This document shows positions 23,948-31,926 of a DNA stretch of 32,435 bases, piece by piece. The notes below the pieces were generated by a model. That model was not told the DNA's origin. It searched no databases and worked only from the letters and a program-made list of their open reading frames with translations. This DNA is from Armatimonadota bacterium (lineage in GTDB: Bacteria; Armatimonadota; Armatimonadia; Armatimonadales; Armatimonadaceae). The stretch covers positions 1 through 32,435 of the forward strand of contig JACMIS010000916.1 in the NCBI GenBank assembly GCA_014381035.1, in the 5' to 3' direction. Numbering within the stretch: position 1 is the first letter of the stretch; the number at the start of each line of letters is the position of its first letter. The position numbers and the translations under genes were made by a program.

Positions 23948-24964
23948 ATGCGTAGTGTACATTCGCTCGCCGGGTTGGCGATCATTACGGTAGCATCCCT
24001 CAGCTTCCCTGTATCCGTTCACGCCCAGTTCCTGTACAACGGCGGTGTCGGTGAGATCGAACACGCCGTCTATGGACTCAATGCTGTCGGACCCGCCGCG
24101 CCCGTCTTCGCCTTCGACGACGGGCAACTGCTCGCCCCCGGCGGTTTTTATCCCAGCCTCAACGGGGCACCGATTACGGAAGTGGACACGGGACTGCAAC
24201 CGCTGCCGCTCAATCCCGGCTTCCTTTTCCTGAATACCCCGGGCGGTATCATGCCTGGTTTCGGTCAGGGGACCACGCAGATTCGCGCTGTCAACACCAA
24301 CCGTGCTATCGGCGTCGCCGTTTCCAACCTGTCGCTCGTGGACGCCAGCCCCGCCGGGTTCGCCTCAACCAACACCTTCGGCGGCGACGGCTTGTGGCAA
24401 AATATCAGCGGGCAAAACATCAACTTCGTCGGCGGCAACTTTATGGCGCTCTCCGCGAACCTGAACAAACCGCTCGGCTCCTTTGTTGCGGTCGGAGTCC
24501 GCTCCGTGTTCGAACTGTATAACGGGGGCGGCTTTCTGGTCAACACCTTCACGCCACTCCCGATTGTGTTCGCGTTCGATGGCTTCAACCCGTTAAGTCG
24601 GGCAGATTTCATTCAAGCGGGACTATTCCAGGTACAGGCGACCGGTCCCAACTCGGTGCGGTTCGCGGCGACGAGTCTGCTAAACTTCGCGGTTCCTGCC
24701 GGTCATAGCCTGAGGATTCGCGGCGCGGCGACGCTGATCGCCGACCCCGGCGCGGACATGGAGTTAGAGGCCATGCCCTCCAACTTTACCCTCCCCGACG
24801 CCGGTTCGGGTGCTTCCACCGATGCGGAGGAAGCTTTCGCAACCGGGACCGGGACGGGACCGGTAATCGTACCAGAAGCGGGAACCCTCCCCTTGTTGGT
24901 GACGGGCGGGGCGGCACTGCTTCTTGCTACTGTAGTGATTCACCGCCGCGCTACATCGCAATAA
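23948..24964 (+). CDS. Secreted PEP-CTERM-like surface protein
   Basis: 338 residues. The ATG at 23948 follows a strong AAAGGAG (23931-23937). Residues 1-26 are a signal peptide ending VHA before Gln27. The body is Gly/Asn/Phe-rich, beta-type, with few Cys or Lys, as in extracellular matrix proteins. The C-terminus from residue 308 reads VPEAGTLPLLV, then a hydrophobic stretch, then HRRA. This is a PEP-CTERM sorting signal with PEA in place of the usual PEP. Known: this signal is cleaved by the exosortase EpsH, and the proteins go to the cell surface or exopolysaccharide. No exosortase gene is seen here. The gene is divergent from the AfsR-like regulator, which may control it (inference). Confidence 0.75.
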   Translation: MRSVHSLAGLAIITVASLSFPVSVHAQFLYNGGVGEIEHAVYGLNAVGPAAPVFAFDDGQLLAPGGFYPSLNGAPITEVDTGLQPLPLNPGFLFLNTPGGIMPGFGQGTTQIRAVNTNRAIGVAVSNLSLVDASPAGFASTNTFGGDGLWQNISGQNINFVGGNFMALSANLNKPLGSFVAVGVRSVFELYNGGGFLVNTFTPLPIVFAFDGFNPLSRADFIQAGLFQVQATGPNSVRFAATSLLNFAVPAGHSLRIRGAATLIADPGADMELEAMPSNFTLPDAGSGASTDAEEAFATGTGTGPVIVPEAGTLPLLVTGGAALLLATVVIHRRATSQ

Positions 24965-24994
24965 ATCGGAAGTAAAATCGGAAGACAGGAAAAT

Positions 24995-25028
24995 GGGCAT
25001 CTTTTCCCGAATACAGGGGTAGATGCCC
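24995..25028 (+). promoter_or_regulatory. Hairpin enclosing the start codon of the McsB-like gene
   Basis: A perfect 8-nt inverted repeat, GGGCATCT (24995-25002) and AGATGCCC (25021-25028), has the ATG (25023-25025) inside its right arm. An inner CCC (25006-25008) can pair with GGG of the purine-rich AGGGG just before the start. In mRNA this would hide both the ribosome site and the start codon. There is no T-run after it, so it is not a terminator for the upstream gene. Confidence 0.5.
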
Positions 25029-26162
25029 GAACCCTACGCCGCGCCGCGACCGCTTCCCGAATCGTTGAAAACCCCTGCCTGGGCGGGCGTCGCGACTGCA
25101 ACCGAGGGTGGACCGGACACCGATGTCATTGTTTCTACCCGCGCCCGCCTCGCCCGCAATCTGGAGGGCTACCCTTTTCCAGGGAGAGCCAGTGAAACAG
25201 AACTACGACGCGTCGCGCAATCCGTCCGTCAAGCCGCGCATGCCGATACCGGTCGGCTTTTCGACCTGATCCCGGTCGAGATCGGGTCACTCCCGCCGCG
25301 AGACCGGGCGGACCTCGTGGACGCCCGGCGTATTTCCCCCGACCTTGCGAATGGCGGGACCGAGCGGTACGCACTGCTGGATACGACGGGGCGGATCAGT
25401 ATTTTCGTCAACGAGGAAGACCATGTGCGACTGCAAGCACTCGAACCGGGGAACGCCCCGCAGGTCGCACTGCGCGATGTACAGGACGTGGAATCGCGTC
25501 TCGCTTGCCGTGTGCAGTGGGCACAGGACACGGAAAAGTGGGGATATTTGACCGCCTCGATGAGCAACACGGGCACCGGTCTGCGTCTTTCCGTTCTCGC
25601 ACATTTACCGGCTCTCGTCTTTCTCAACCGGTTGGATCGGGTCTTCGACGCCGCGAGGCAGTTGGGGGTTTCGGTCCGCGGGGCACACGGCGAACATTCC
25701 GTCGCTGCGGGCGATCTGTTTCAGGTCAGCAACGAGCAGACACTCGGGATTTCGGTGGAGAACACGGCGGGGCGGGTCCGCTCGTTCGCGGATATTCTGG
25801 TGCGTGACGAACGAACCGCCCGCCGGGAGGTTGCCGGGGACCGTACCCGGCGCGACCGCGCCATGAGCGCGGCGCGGTTCGCCTGGGAGCGCACCAAAAC
25901 CTCGGACCGGCTTTCCGCCCGCGATTCCCTCGAAATCTTATCGTCGCTACGACTTTGCGCCGTTTGTGGTCTCCTGCCCTGGCGGTACGATTATCAGATC
26001 ACCGCCGCGCCGGACGACCGACTGTTCGCCTATTTGCTCGCCGAGCTACGCACCGGAGGCGGCTTGACGGGAGCCGAAGGAACAGCGGCACTGCGCGACG
26101 CCATCGGACGCCCCGCGCTGCTTCGCTCCGCGCTCGCCCCGATCTATATCGGCTCGGTTTGA
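25023..26162 (+). CDS. mcsB: McsB-like protein arginine kinase (guanido kinase fold)
   Basis: 379 residues, with the phosphagen/protein-arginine kinase catalytic domain across most of the length: STRARLARNL (38-47), the NEEDH loop (130-134), GYLT followed by NTGTGLR (174-188), and RGAHGEHS...QVSNEQTLG (219-242) with catalytic Glu224. Known: McsB phosphorylates arginine residues on proteins, marks them for ClpCP and inactivates the heat-shock repressor CtsR. Oddities: the active-site Cys of TSCPTN in McsB is replaced by Ser179 (TASMSN), and the C-terminal RDxxRA allosteric motif appears altered (RDAIGRPA, about 358-365). The usual partners ctsR, mcsA and clpC are absent. The start codon lies in a predicted hairpin. 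It overlaps the convergent thrB by 19 nt. Confidence 0.88.
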   Translation: MPEPYAAPRPLPESLKTPAWAGVATATEGGPDTDVIVSTRARLARNLEGYPFPGRASETELRRVAQSVRQAAHADTGRLFDLIPVEIGSLPPRDRADLVDARRISPDLANGGTERYALLDTTGRISIFVNEEDHVRLQALEPGNAPQVALRDVQDVESRLACRVQWAQDTEKWGYLTASMSNTGTGLRLSVLAHLPALVFLNRLDRVFDAARQLGVSVRGAHGEHSVAAGDLFQVSNEQTLGISVENTAGRVRSFADILVRDERTARREVAGDRTRRDRAMSAARFAWERTKTSDRLSARDSLEILSSLRLCAVCGLLPWRYDYQITAAPDDRLFAYLLAELRTGGGLTGAEGTAALRDAIGRPALLRSALAPIYIGSV

Positions 26163-27103
26163 ACCGTCGCGCCGGAAGTGTCCATGCGCACGACATGAAC
26201 GGCGTCTACCGGGGTTCCGTTCGCTTCCAGTGCCGCTCGCATCGCGCCTCCCACCTGTAGCGCGACTTCCTCACTCGGGCAAAAAGAAAGGATGGTCGAG
26301 CCGCTCCCGCTCAAACACGCCCCGTAGTCGCCGGACGCCACCGCAACGCCAATCGCCTCGGTCAATCCCTTGATCTCCCCCCAGCGGTACGGCTGGTGCA
26401 GATCGTCCGCGAGCCCGTAGCGTAAGAGTGCCGGTTCGCCGTTGATAAAAGCGATCATCAACAGTGCCAGCCGGTTGATGGAGAACGCCGCATTGTCGAA
26501 GGATACACTGCGCGGCAACACCCGCCGTGACGCGTCCGTCCCCATCCGTTTCGAGGGCACTAACGCGACGATGTACAGCTTCTCGAACAAGAGCGGCGAA
26601 ACGGGTACGGCGCGGTGAAAAAGCAACGGTCCGACGTTGTCGCGCCCGGTCGTGACGCATTCGATGCCGCCGAAGATCGCCGCGGCGGCGTTATCCGCGT
26701 GCCCCTCCATCGCATAGGCGATAGCGAGGAGTTGGTCCCGCGACGCGCCGAAATTAAACAGCGTGTTCGCGCCAAGCAGACCACCCACGACCGCACTCGC
26801 GCTGCTACCCAGACCGCGCTGCACGGGAATCTGGATGTTCGCCTCGACCGATAGCGGAGGCAGGTCGCCGAAACCGGTCTGCATCGCCAGTTCCTGCGCC
26901 GCCTCCAGAAGCAGACTGTCTTTCACATGCGCAGTCGTGAGCGGTTCACCGAAACCGCTTATGTGGTGCTGGTCATCGGGAGACGGACGAAATGTCCACG
27001 TGTTATAGAGGGTGATCGCCATACCCAGTGTATCAAAGCCAGGTCCAAGGTTCGCGGAGGAGGCGGGGACACGCACAGTGACGGAAGAAAAACGGGAGTC
27101 CAT
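26144..27103 (-). CDS. thrB: Homoserine kinase (GHMP family)
   Basis: 319 residues, close to the family length of 300-320. GHMP motif 1 is SSANLGPGFDTLG (15-27), motif 2 the ATP-binding PVQRGLGSSASA (93-104), and motif 3 near the C-terminus is ACLSGSGSTIL (about 270-280). It phosphorylates L-homoserine with ATP, the step before threonine synthase, in the cytoplasm. The GFDTLG and PVQRGLGSSASA forms are specific to ThrB rather than to mevalonate or galactokinases. It stands alone, without thrC or hom beside it, and its 3' end overlaps the arginine kinase gene by 19 nt on the opposite strand. Confidence 0.95.
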   Translation of the reverse strand: MDSRFSSVTVRVPASSANLGPGFDTLGMAITLYNTWTFRPSPDDQHHISGFGEPLTTAHVKDSLLLEAAQELAMQTGFGDLPPLSVEANIQIPVQRGLGSSASAVVGGLLGANTLFNFGASRDQLLAIAYAMEGHADNAAAAIFGGIECVTTGRDNVGPLLFHRAVPVSPLLFEKLYIVALVPSKRMGTDASRRVLPRSVSFDNAAFSINRLALLMIAFINGEPALLRYGLADDLHQPYRWGEIKGLTEAIGVAVASGDYGACLSGSGSTILSFCPSEEVALQVGGAMRAALEANGTPVDAVHVVRMDTSGATVQTEPI

Positions 27104-27233
27104 ATTAGAGGTAGTTTATCACTATATCCAGGCGGCAAGCCTTCCCGAATAAATTTATCTCTCCCGAATTGATCGGTATTTCATCAAAAAATAGGTATTT
27201 TGCAGGATAGCAAACACTTGACAGGAAGTTCGC

Positions 27234-27830
27234 ATGGACGCTATACCTCAGAGCAGTTTTCTGGCAATGTTGCCTACCACTCCCGCTTTTAATTGTCCGT
27301 CAATAACTCCCGCACGACGGGACAGAAAAGGTGTCACCCGTGTTCGCTCGCGCCCTACGATTTGGCAGGATTTTCGCCGCTTTTTGTGCCTTACGTTCTC
27401 CCCGACGGCAGGCAACTTCGAGAAGTTAGTCAAAAACGCGAACGGCACGTACACGCTGGCCAAAAAAGACCTGACCGTCTGGGCGTTCAAAACCAACTAC
27501 TCGCCAAAGGGTCGAGTGACTGAGGCGGAGTAGGTGTTATCCCAACGATAGCTATAGTAAATGCTAACCCTCGGACAGATGTAGGCGAGAAAGTCAGTCG
27601 AATAATCAGACTATCGAAGCCAAAAAACGTGATAGCCCTGTCACGCGCAAGCCGTCGTCGGCAACGCGGGCACTGTTTCCGCGACCCGCGAGACGGACGC
27701 GTTCGGCAATGTGTGGGCACCGGACACGACCGGGACGAGCGCGACGCCGTTCGGGTTCGCCGGGCAACACGGCTACCAGACTGACGCCGACTCTGGATTG
27801 ATACGAGTTGGATACAACCCGGTGATGTGA
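27234..27830 (+). pseudogene. Decayed RHS/YD-repeat gene remnant
   Basis: Two coding fragments of an RHS protein survive in the same frame. The first ends at 27533 and shows the RHS pattern NFEKLVKNANGTYTLAKK then VWAFKTN...KGRVTEAE, stopping where DRNGN is expected. The second (27636-27830) reads RETDAFGNVWAP, GFAGQHGYQTDADSGL and IRVGYNPVM, stopping just before the conserved RYYDPxTGRF core. About 100 nt between them contain several stops in all likely frames. RHS proteins are large surface or toxin-delivery shells of over 1000 residues; this is a scrap. The upstream 130 nt are AT-rich with a TTGACA at 27218. Apart from this remnant I see nothing coding in the 816 nt between thrB and rpoN. 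Confidence 0.75.
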
Positions 27831-27878
27831 TGCTTGTACAATAACTACACAGCGTCGGCAGAATTCATCTAAATTACT

Positions 27879-27893
27879 CTCATTTGAAATGAG
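27879..27893. terminator. Short palindrome downstream of rpoN
   Basis: CTCATTT-G-AAATGAG is a perfect 15-nt palindrome located 26-40 nt beyond the rpoN stop codon on the minus strand, in a locally AT-rich stretch. It could act as a weak terminator for rpoN. There is no long T-run on either side, so the assignment is tentative. Confidence 0.3.
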
Positions 27894-27919
27894 GAGATGT
27901 AACGACGCGAGCCGGAGAA

Positions 27920-29386
27920 TCAAGCCGCCGCGAGTGCGATTTCCGCGTCCTCGGTTTCGCCGCGCTTGCGCAGACGTGCCGGGAGGATCTTTTCCAGACC
28001 GCGATATTTTGCGACGGTCCGGCGGGCGAGTGGAAAGCCCTGCGCGGTCAAATGGTCGGCGATCTCGTCGTCGCTGAACGGATGTTGTGGGTCTTCGCTG
28101 GCGACGAGGGAGACCAGGGCTTCGCGGACGGCGTGCGCGTTCCCGAAGAAGGCGTCCAGAGGCACCATCTCGCCGCCGGGAAGTTGCGCCCATTTTTCGG
28201 CGACCGCTCGGCTGATCACCGATTCGTCCAATTCCAACTCTTCCGCGAGTATCTGCCGCGTTAGCGGACGCAGGAACGCGCGGTTGCCGGTTTCCAGAAA
28301 CCCCTGTTGGACATGCGCCAGTGCGTGCGCGATCAAACGCAGGGTGCGCCCGCGCCGCGACAAGCCGTTCAGGAACGTTTGCGCCCGCTCGACATGCTCC
28401 TTGATATACCGGCGCAACGATTCGTCGGTTTGCGCGTCCCCGCGCTCGGAAAGTTTACGCCACATCGGTGCGATGATAAGCGCGTCCTCGTAATCGCGGG
28501 CGATCTCCACGCTGAACCCGGCTTCGGTGCGCTGATAGACGATGTCGGGACGCACCGCGAAGCCGGACTCGACGCTGCCGCCTTTGCCGGAAGAGCTGGG
28601 GCGGAACGCCGCGCCGGGATACGGGGTGAGGGCGTGACGCAGATAGCGCAGGGCGTTTCGTACATCGGGAAGCGTGCTACGCAGACGGGAGGCGATCCGC
28701 TCTTCACGGTGCGCGACCAGATCATCCCAGCAGGTATTCAAAATCCGTTTCGCGAGCGGGTGCGCCTCGCCGGTCGTACTCAGGTATTCCACCTGTATCC
28801 GCAAGCACTCCCGCACATCCCGCGCCCCGACGCCGCACGGTTCCATGCTTTGCAGAGCAGTGATCGCTTCCTCGACGCAGGACGGTAGTACCTGGAACTT
28901 TTCCGCGACCTCGGCGAGGTCCGCGGTCAAATAGCCACGTTCATCTACCCATTCGATCAGGTAGCGCAGAACATCGGCGACAGAATCATCCGCGACCTGA
29001 CCGACCTGATCGCGCAGAAAATCGCGCAAGGAGCGCGAGACTGCGATTCGCTCCAGCGGATCATCTTCCCAGGTTTCGCTTCCCGCCGGCTGATTTATGG
29101 AGGGTCCCCGCTCCGGGATATTCGAGTCATCGACTTTTTGCCCGCCCGCGATCATCGTCAGGGAGACGCCGCGCGATTCGCTATCTCCCATACTCGACGC
29201 GCCGCTCACCCCCCAAACCGTCGCGCCGTCGCGGGTTTCGAGAGCCGGATTTTCAGCCAATTCGCGGTCCACCGCCGCTTCCAGCTCCGCCGTGGTCCAT
29301 GCAAGGATTTCACTGGCGAGAATCTGGCGGGGGTCTATGCGTTGTGTCTGTTGTTGTCTGTTTTCTACGGAATGCGTCAGTCGCAT
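27920..29386 (-). CDS. rpoN: RNA polymerase sigma-54 factor RpoN
   Basis: 488 residues from the ATG at 29386, which has AAAGGTG 11 nt upstream. A GTG at 29428 would add 14 residues but lacks such a site. Region I is recognisable (RQILASEILAWTTAELEAAVDR then ELAENPALE), although its Leu/Gln-rich core is weaker than usual. An acidic linker follows, then the core-binding domain (DVRECLRIQVEYL, LIEWVDERGYL), a helix-turn-helix (DESVISRAVAEKW), and the RpoN box ARRTVAKYRG (454-463), which contacts the -24 element. Sigma-54 needs enhancer-binding ATPases to open promoters; none is in the window. The next gene upstream, ridA, is separated from it by an inverted-repeat element. Confidence 0.96.
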   Translation of the reverse strand: MRLTHSVENRQQQTQRIDPRQILASEILAWTTAELEAAVDRELAENPALETRDGATVWGVSGASSMGDSESRGVSLTMIAGGQKVDDSNIPERGPSINQPAGSETWEDDPLERIAVSRSLRDFLRDQVGQVADDSVADVLRYLIEWVDERGYLTADLAEVAEKFQVLPSCVEEAITALQSMEPCGVGARDVRECLRIQVEYLSTTGEAHPLAKRILNTCWDDLVAHREERIASRLRSTLPDVRNALRYLRHALTPYPGAAFRPSSSGKGGSVESGFAVRPDIVYQRTEAGFSVEIARDYEDALIIAPMWRKLSERGDAQTDESLRRYIKEHVERAQTFLNGLSRRGRTLRLIAHALAHVQQGFLETGNRAFLRPLTRQILAEELELDESVISRAVAEKWAQLPGGEMVPLDAFFGNAHAVREALVSLVASEDPQHPFSDDEIADHLTAQGFPLARRTVAKYRGLEKILPARLRKRGETEDAEIALAAA

Positions 29387-29451
29387 AGTAGAGAAGTCAC
29401 CTTTACACCCCTCATTATTGGCAGACACTTCTGCAGTATTTAGGGTGAGTT

Positions 29452-29531
29452 AGTGAGTTAGTGGCAAGTGGTCAGCGATGAGAGAGCCGCTCCGGAAAGC
29501 ACTGACCACTGACCACTTGCCACTACTCACT
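29452..29531. repeat. Inverted-repeat element between ridA and rpoN
   Basis: The left arm at 29452-29475 (AGTGAGTTAGTGGCAAGTGG then TCAG) and right arm at 29509-29531 pair along 23 bp with a single bulged base. Both arms sit in short tandem repeats: GTGAGTTA (8 nt) on the left from 29446 and CTGACCA (7 nt) on the right from 29502. The loop is 33 nt. The right arm overlaps the last codons and stop of ridA (29523-29531). It could act as a terminator or RNA-stability hairpin after ridA. Confidence 0.7.
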
Positions 29532-29915
29532 GATCACCGCTACCGCCTCGATCTCGACCGCAGCACCGAGCGGCAGGGCGGCGACCTGAAAGGTCGAGCG
29601 TGCCGGTCGTATGTCTCCCGTGAAGTGTTTCGCATAGATCGTATTCAGTGTCGAAAACTGCCCGAGGTCTGCGAGAAAGACCGTGGTTTTCACGATGCTG
29701 TTTAGCGATCCCCCTGCCGCTTCACAAAGATTTTTCAGACCCGTGATCGCCCCTTCTACCTGCGCCTCGAATGCTTCGAACGGCTTCCCGGTCGCGGGGT
29801 CCAGCCCGAGTTGCCCCGAAATATAAACCGTGTTTCCTGTCTTTACCGCGGGAGTGTAGGGGGCTCCCCCGACCGGGGCACCACCCTGACTGGGGTATAT
29901 CGCTTGTTTGCTCAT
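29523..29915 (-). CDS. ridA: RidA-family (YjgF/UK114) enamine/imine deaminase
   Basis: 130 residues, normal for this trimeric family. Conserved segments are VYISGQLGLDP (30-40), the catalytic Arg106 in RPARSTFQVAALPLGA, and Glu121 in VEIEAVA. RidA hydrolyses reactive enamine or imine intermediates such as 2-aminoacrylate formed by PLP enzymes, protecting those enzymes in the cytoplasm. AAGAGAG lies just upstream of the ATG on the minus strand. The last two codons and the stop fall in the arm of an inverted-repeat element, so the C-terminus (VISE) was probably fixed or altered by that insertion (inference). It is divergent from the mannosyltransferase gene. Confidence 0.95.
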   Translation of the reverse strand: MSKQAIYPSQGGAPVGGAPYTPAVKTGNTVYISGQLGLDPATGKPFEAFEAQVEGAITGLKNLCEAAGGSLNSIVKTTVFLADLGQFSTLNTIYAKHFTGDIRPARSTFQVAALPLGAAVEIEAVAVISE

Positions 29916-29980
29916 ATCGCTCTCTTTTTCTATTCGTACAGTGCGTGACTATTGGAAGTCAGCATGTTCACCGGTAATTT

Positions 29981-30052
29981 ATGCAGACGGTTGCATAGTT
30001 CCTGCTCCCCCCGCATTTATCCTCGGAAGCAGGAGACAGGAATCCTCCTGCC
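29981..30052 (+). promoter_or_regulatory. Leader with mutually exclusive hairpins upstream of the PMT gene
   Basis: GCAGGAG (30029-30035) can pair with CTCCTGC downstream (30045-30051, 9-nt loop), while the overlapping AGCAGGA (30028-30034) is complementary to TCCTGCT upstream (30000-30006). The two stems exclude each other. A small ATGCA/TGCAT hairpin precedes them (29981-29996). This is the layout of a leader switch, but it matches no riboswitch class that I know. Confidence 0.35.
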
Positions 30053-30085
30053 GAACAAAGTTTTACTCGAAAAGGAATCCTGACC

Positions 30086-31705
30086 GTGCCACTATTCACC
30101 GTGCCACTATTCGCCCTGAACCAGATGCCCGGACTGGTACCAAAGGTGTTTCTTTATCCTTTGCTAACGATATTCGTCCTCGGTGCCATTCTGGCGATTT
30201 TTTTTAGTCGCCACCCGGACGCAACACCCCCGGTCGAACCGGACACCGCCGACGAAGAAGACGAGTCCGATGGTCGCTCCCCGGCACGCCCTTTCTTTTT
30301 CGTACATTACGATCGCGTGGTTCCCGCAGTGATCGCCACTCTATTTTACCTTCTTGCTTTGTGGCGATTGGACTATCCCCACAAACAGGTTTTCGACGAA
30401 GTACACCACGTTCGCACCGCGATGGAGTTCGTGCAAGGAGCGAATCCGCATGAGTGGACCCATCCGCACTTATCGAAACTGTTGCAAGCCGGAAGCCTCG
30501 CACTTGCCCGCGAGTACTTTGATCCTTCGGATAACGCCTGGTCCCCAGATCAGGTGATGACCAGTCGGGCGGCGATGGCGTGGCGTTTACCGTCGGTCCT
30601 GTTCGGCAGTCTCGCGCTGCTCGGCGTGTACGCGCTCGCCCGTGCCTTGTTCAAAAACCGTCCGGTGGCAACGATTGCGATGCTCTTGCTGGCGATGGAC
30701 GGTGTATTCTTCGTTCAATCGCGCATCGCGATGACCAATATTTTCACGGTTTGCTTCATCACCTGGGCAGCATGGGCAGCTTGGCGCTGGACAGAGGAGC
30801 AAAAAGCGCGACATATTTTCGCTACCGGTGCCTTTCTGGGTCTGGCACTGGCAACACGTTGGTCGAGCCTGTACGCATTTGTCCTGCTTGTGGTGTTCAT
30901 TCTCGCGGATGGTATCTCCCGCTGGAAAAAAACAGAATACTCTGCAGGATTCTTTTTTGCGCGTGCCGCGCTTTTTATCCCTGCTTTCGTGTTGGTCCCT
31001 GTTATTATTTATGCATTATCGTACATTCCCTACGTTTTACAAGGAGATGGCAATCTGGCACAGAAGTTGCTATCTTGGAATTATAACAGTAACGGTTGGG
31101 AGAAGGTACTTTCCATGCAGGGGGATATGTATCGTTACCATAGCGAACTGAAGGCGGACCATGGTTATGATTCGCCGGCGTGGTCCTGGCCGCTGATGCT
31201 TCGCCCGGTCTGGTATTTTTACGAGCAGAGCGGGGCGCAAGGCGCGGAAAAGGTACGCGGTATCTGGTGCATCGGTAATGCGTTCATATGGTGGGCGATT
31301 CTGCCCACGATGGCAATCGGGACGTGGCTGGCGGTCCGGTTTCGGCGCGGGAATCTTGCTCTACTCTGTTTGCTCGGCTTAGGACAGTGGTTTTGCTGGC
31401 TGGCGAAAGCGCGTGGGTTAAACTTCATGCACTACCTGTTTGAAGCGATACCGTTTGTTTGTATATCGCTCGCGTACTTCATGGTCACGCTGTGGGCTGG
31501 TAACGGCGAAAAAAATACGCACAAAAACAGGCATTTATACGGGGATGTTCCGGCGGAAAATCGGGAACAATGGAGAACAGTCGTACTGTCCTACCTAACA
31601 GCTACCGTGCTTTGGTTTGTTTTTTATTATCCAATGCTGACCGCGTACCAGATTCCTGGTAGGTACTCGCAAATGCATTTTTGGTTGGAGCGTATCTGGA
31701 TCTAA
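30086..31705 (+). CDS. Dolichyl-phosphate-mannose-protein mannosyltransferase (PMT)-family protein
   Basis: 539 residues from a GTG at 30086, with AAAAGGA 9 nt upstream. A second GTG at 30101 lies in a 15-bp tandem duplication and is also possible. It is an integral membrane protein with about ten or more helices; residues 45-70 are an acidic cytoplasmic loop. The catalytic loop of the GT-C fold is FDEVHH (103-108), followed by EWTHPHLSKLL (123-133), equivalent to the DE and HPPLGKLL motifs of PMTs. The C-terminal part (WPLMLRPVWYFYEQ, then ARGLNFMHYLFEAIPF) matches the PMT four-helix C-terminal region. These enzymes transfer mannose from polyprenyl-phosphate-mannose to Ser/Thr of exported proteins. 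The next gene is a prepilin, a possible substrate (inference). Confidence 0.87.
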   Translation: MPLFTVPLFALNQMPGLVPKVFLYPLLTIFVLGAILAIFFSRHPDATPPVEPDTADEEDESDGRSPARPFFFVHYDRVVPAVIATLFYLLALWRLDYPHKQVFDEVHHVRTAMEFVQGANPHEWTHPHLSKLLQAGSLALAREYFDPSDNAWSPDQVMTSRAAMAWRLPSVLFGSLALLGVYALARALFKNRPVATIAMLLLAMDGVFFVQSRIAMTNIFTVCFITWAAWAAWRWTEEQKARHIFATGAFLGLALATRWSSLYAFVLLVVFILADGISRWKKTEYSAGFFFARAALFIPAFVLVPVIIYALSYIPYVLQGDGNLAQKLLSWNYNSNGWEKVLSMQGDMYRYHSELKADHGYDSPAWSWPLMLRPVWYFYEQSGAQGAEKVRGIWCIGNAFIWWAILPTMAIGTWLAVRFRRGNLALLCLLGLGQWFCWLAKARGLNFMHYLFEAIPFVCISLAYFMVTLWAGNGEKNTHKNRHLYGDVPAENREQWRTVVLSYLTATVLWFVFYYPMLTAYQIPGRYSQMHFWLERIWI

Positions 31706-31926
31706 CGACGGCGACACCAGGGTCCGAAGCGGCGGTTAAAGAGTGGGGATAGATTTATTATATCAAATTCCAACTTTCAGGCGGCATACACTATACGAAA
31801 GCATAGAGAAAAGTGGTAGCCATATTCCTGTTTCGACGGATGCAAAAACCAAGCGATTTCACCGGGTAAATATGTTCGGGCTTTCGACCGATTTATTAAA
31901 AGGATACTACACTTGCGGAGAAAGAC
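31706..31926. other. Intergenic leader before the prepilin gene
   Basis: 221 nt, clearly more AT-rich than its surroundings. It contains -10-like TATACG/TATATC words (around 31760 and 31793) but no convincing paired -35, and no GG-N10-GC sigma-54 promoter. A GTG-started frame through it lacks coding character. I see no defined RNA fold. GGAG at 31917-31920 is the ribosome site of the next gene. Confidence 0.4.

Noticed and set aside
24962..24984. 13-nt direct repeat AAATCGGAAG after the PEP-CTERM gene
   Set aside because: Only two short copies; no link to a known element and probably chance.
31800..31900. Possible cyclic-di-GMP (GEMM) riboswitch upstream of the prepilin gene
   Set aside because: An ATGCAAAAACC word loosely resembles part of the GEMM core, but the paired GNRA hairpin and the second conserved arm are missing.
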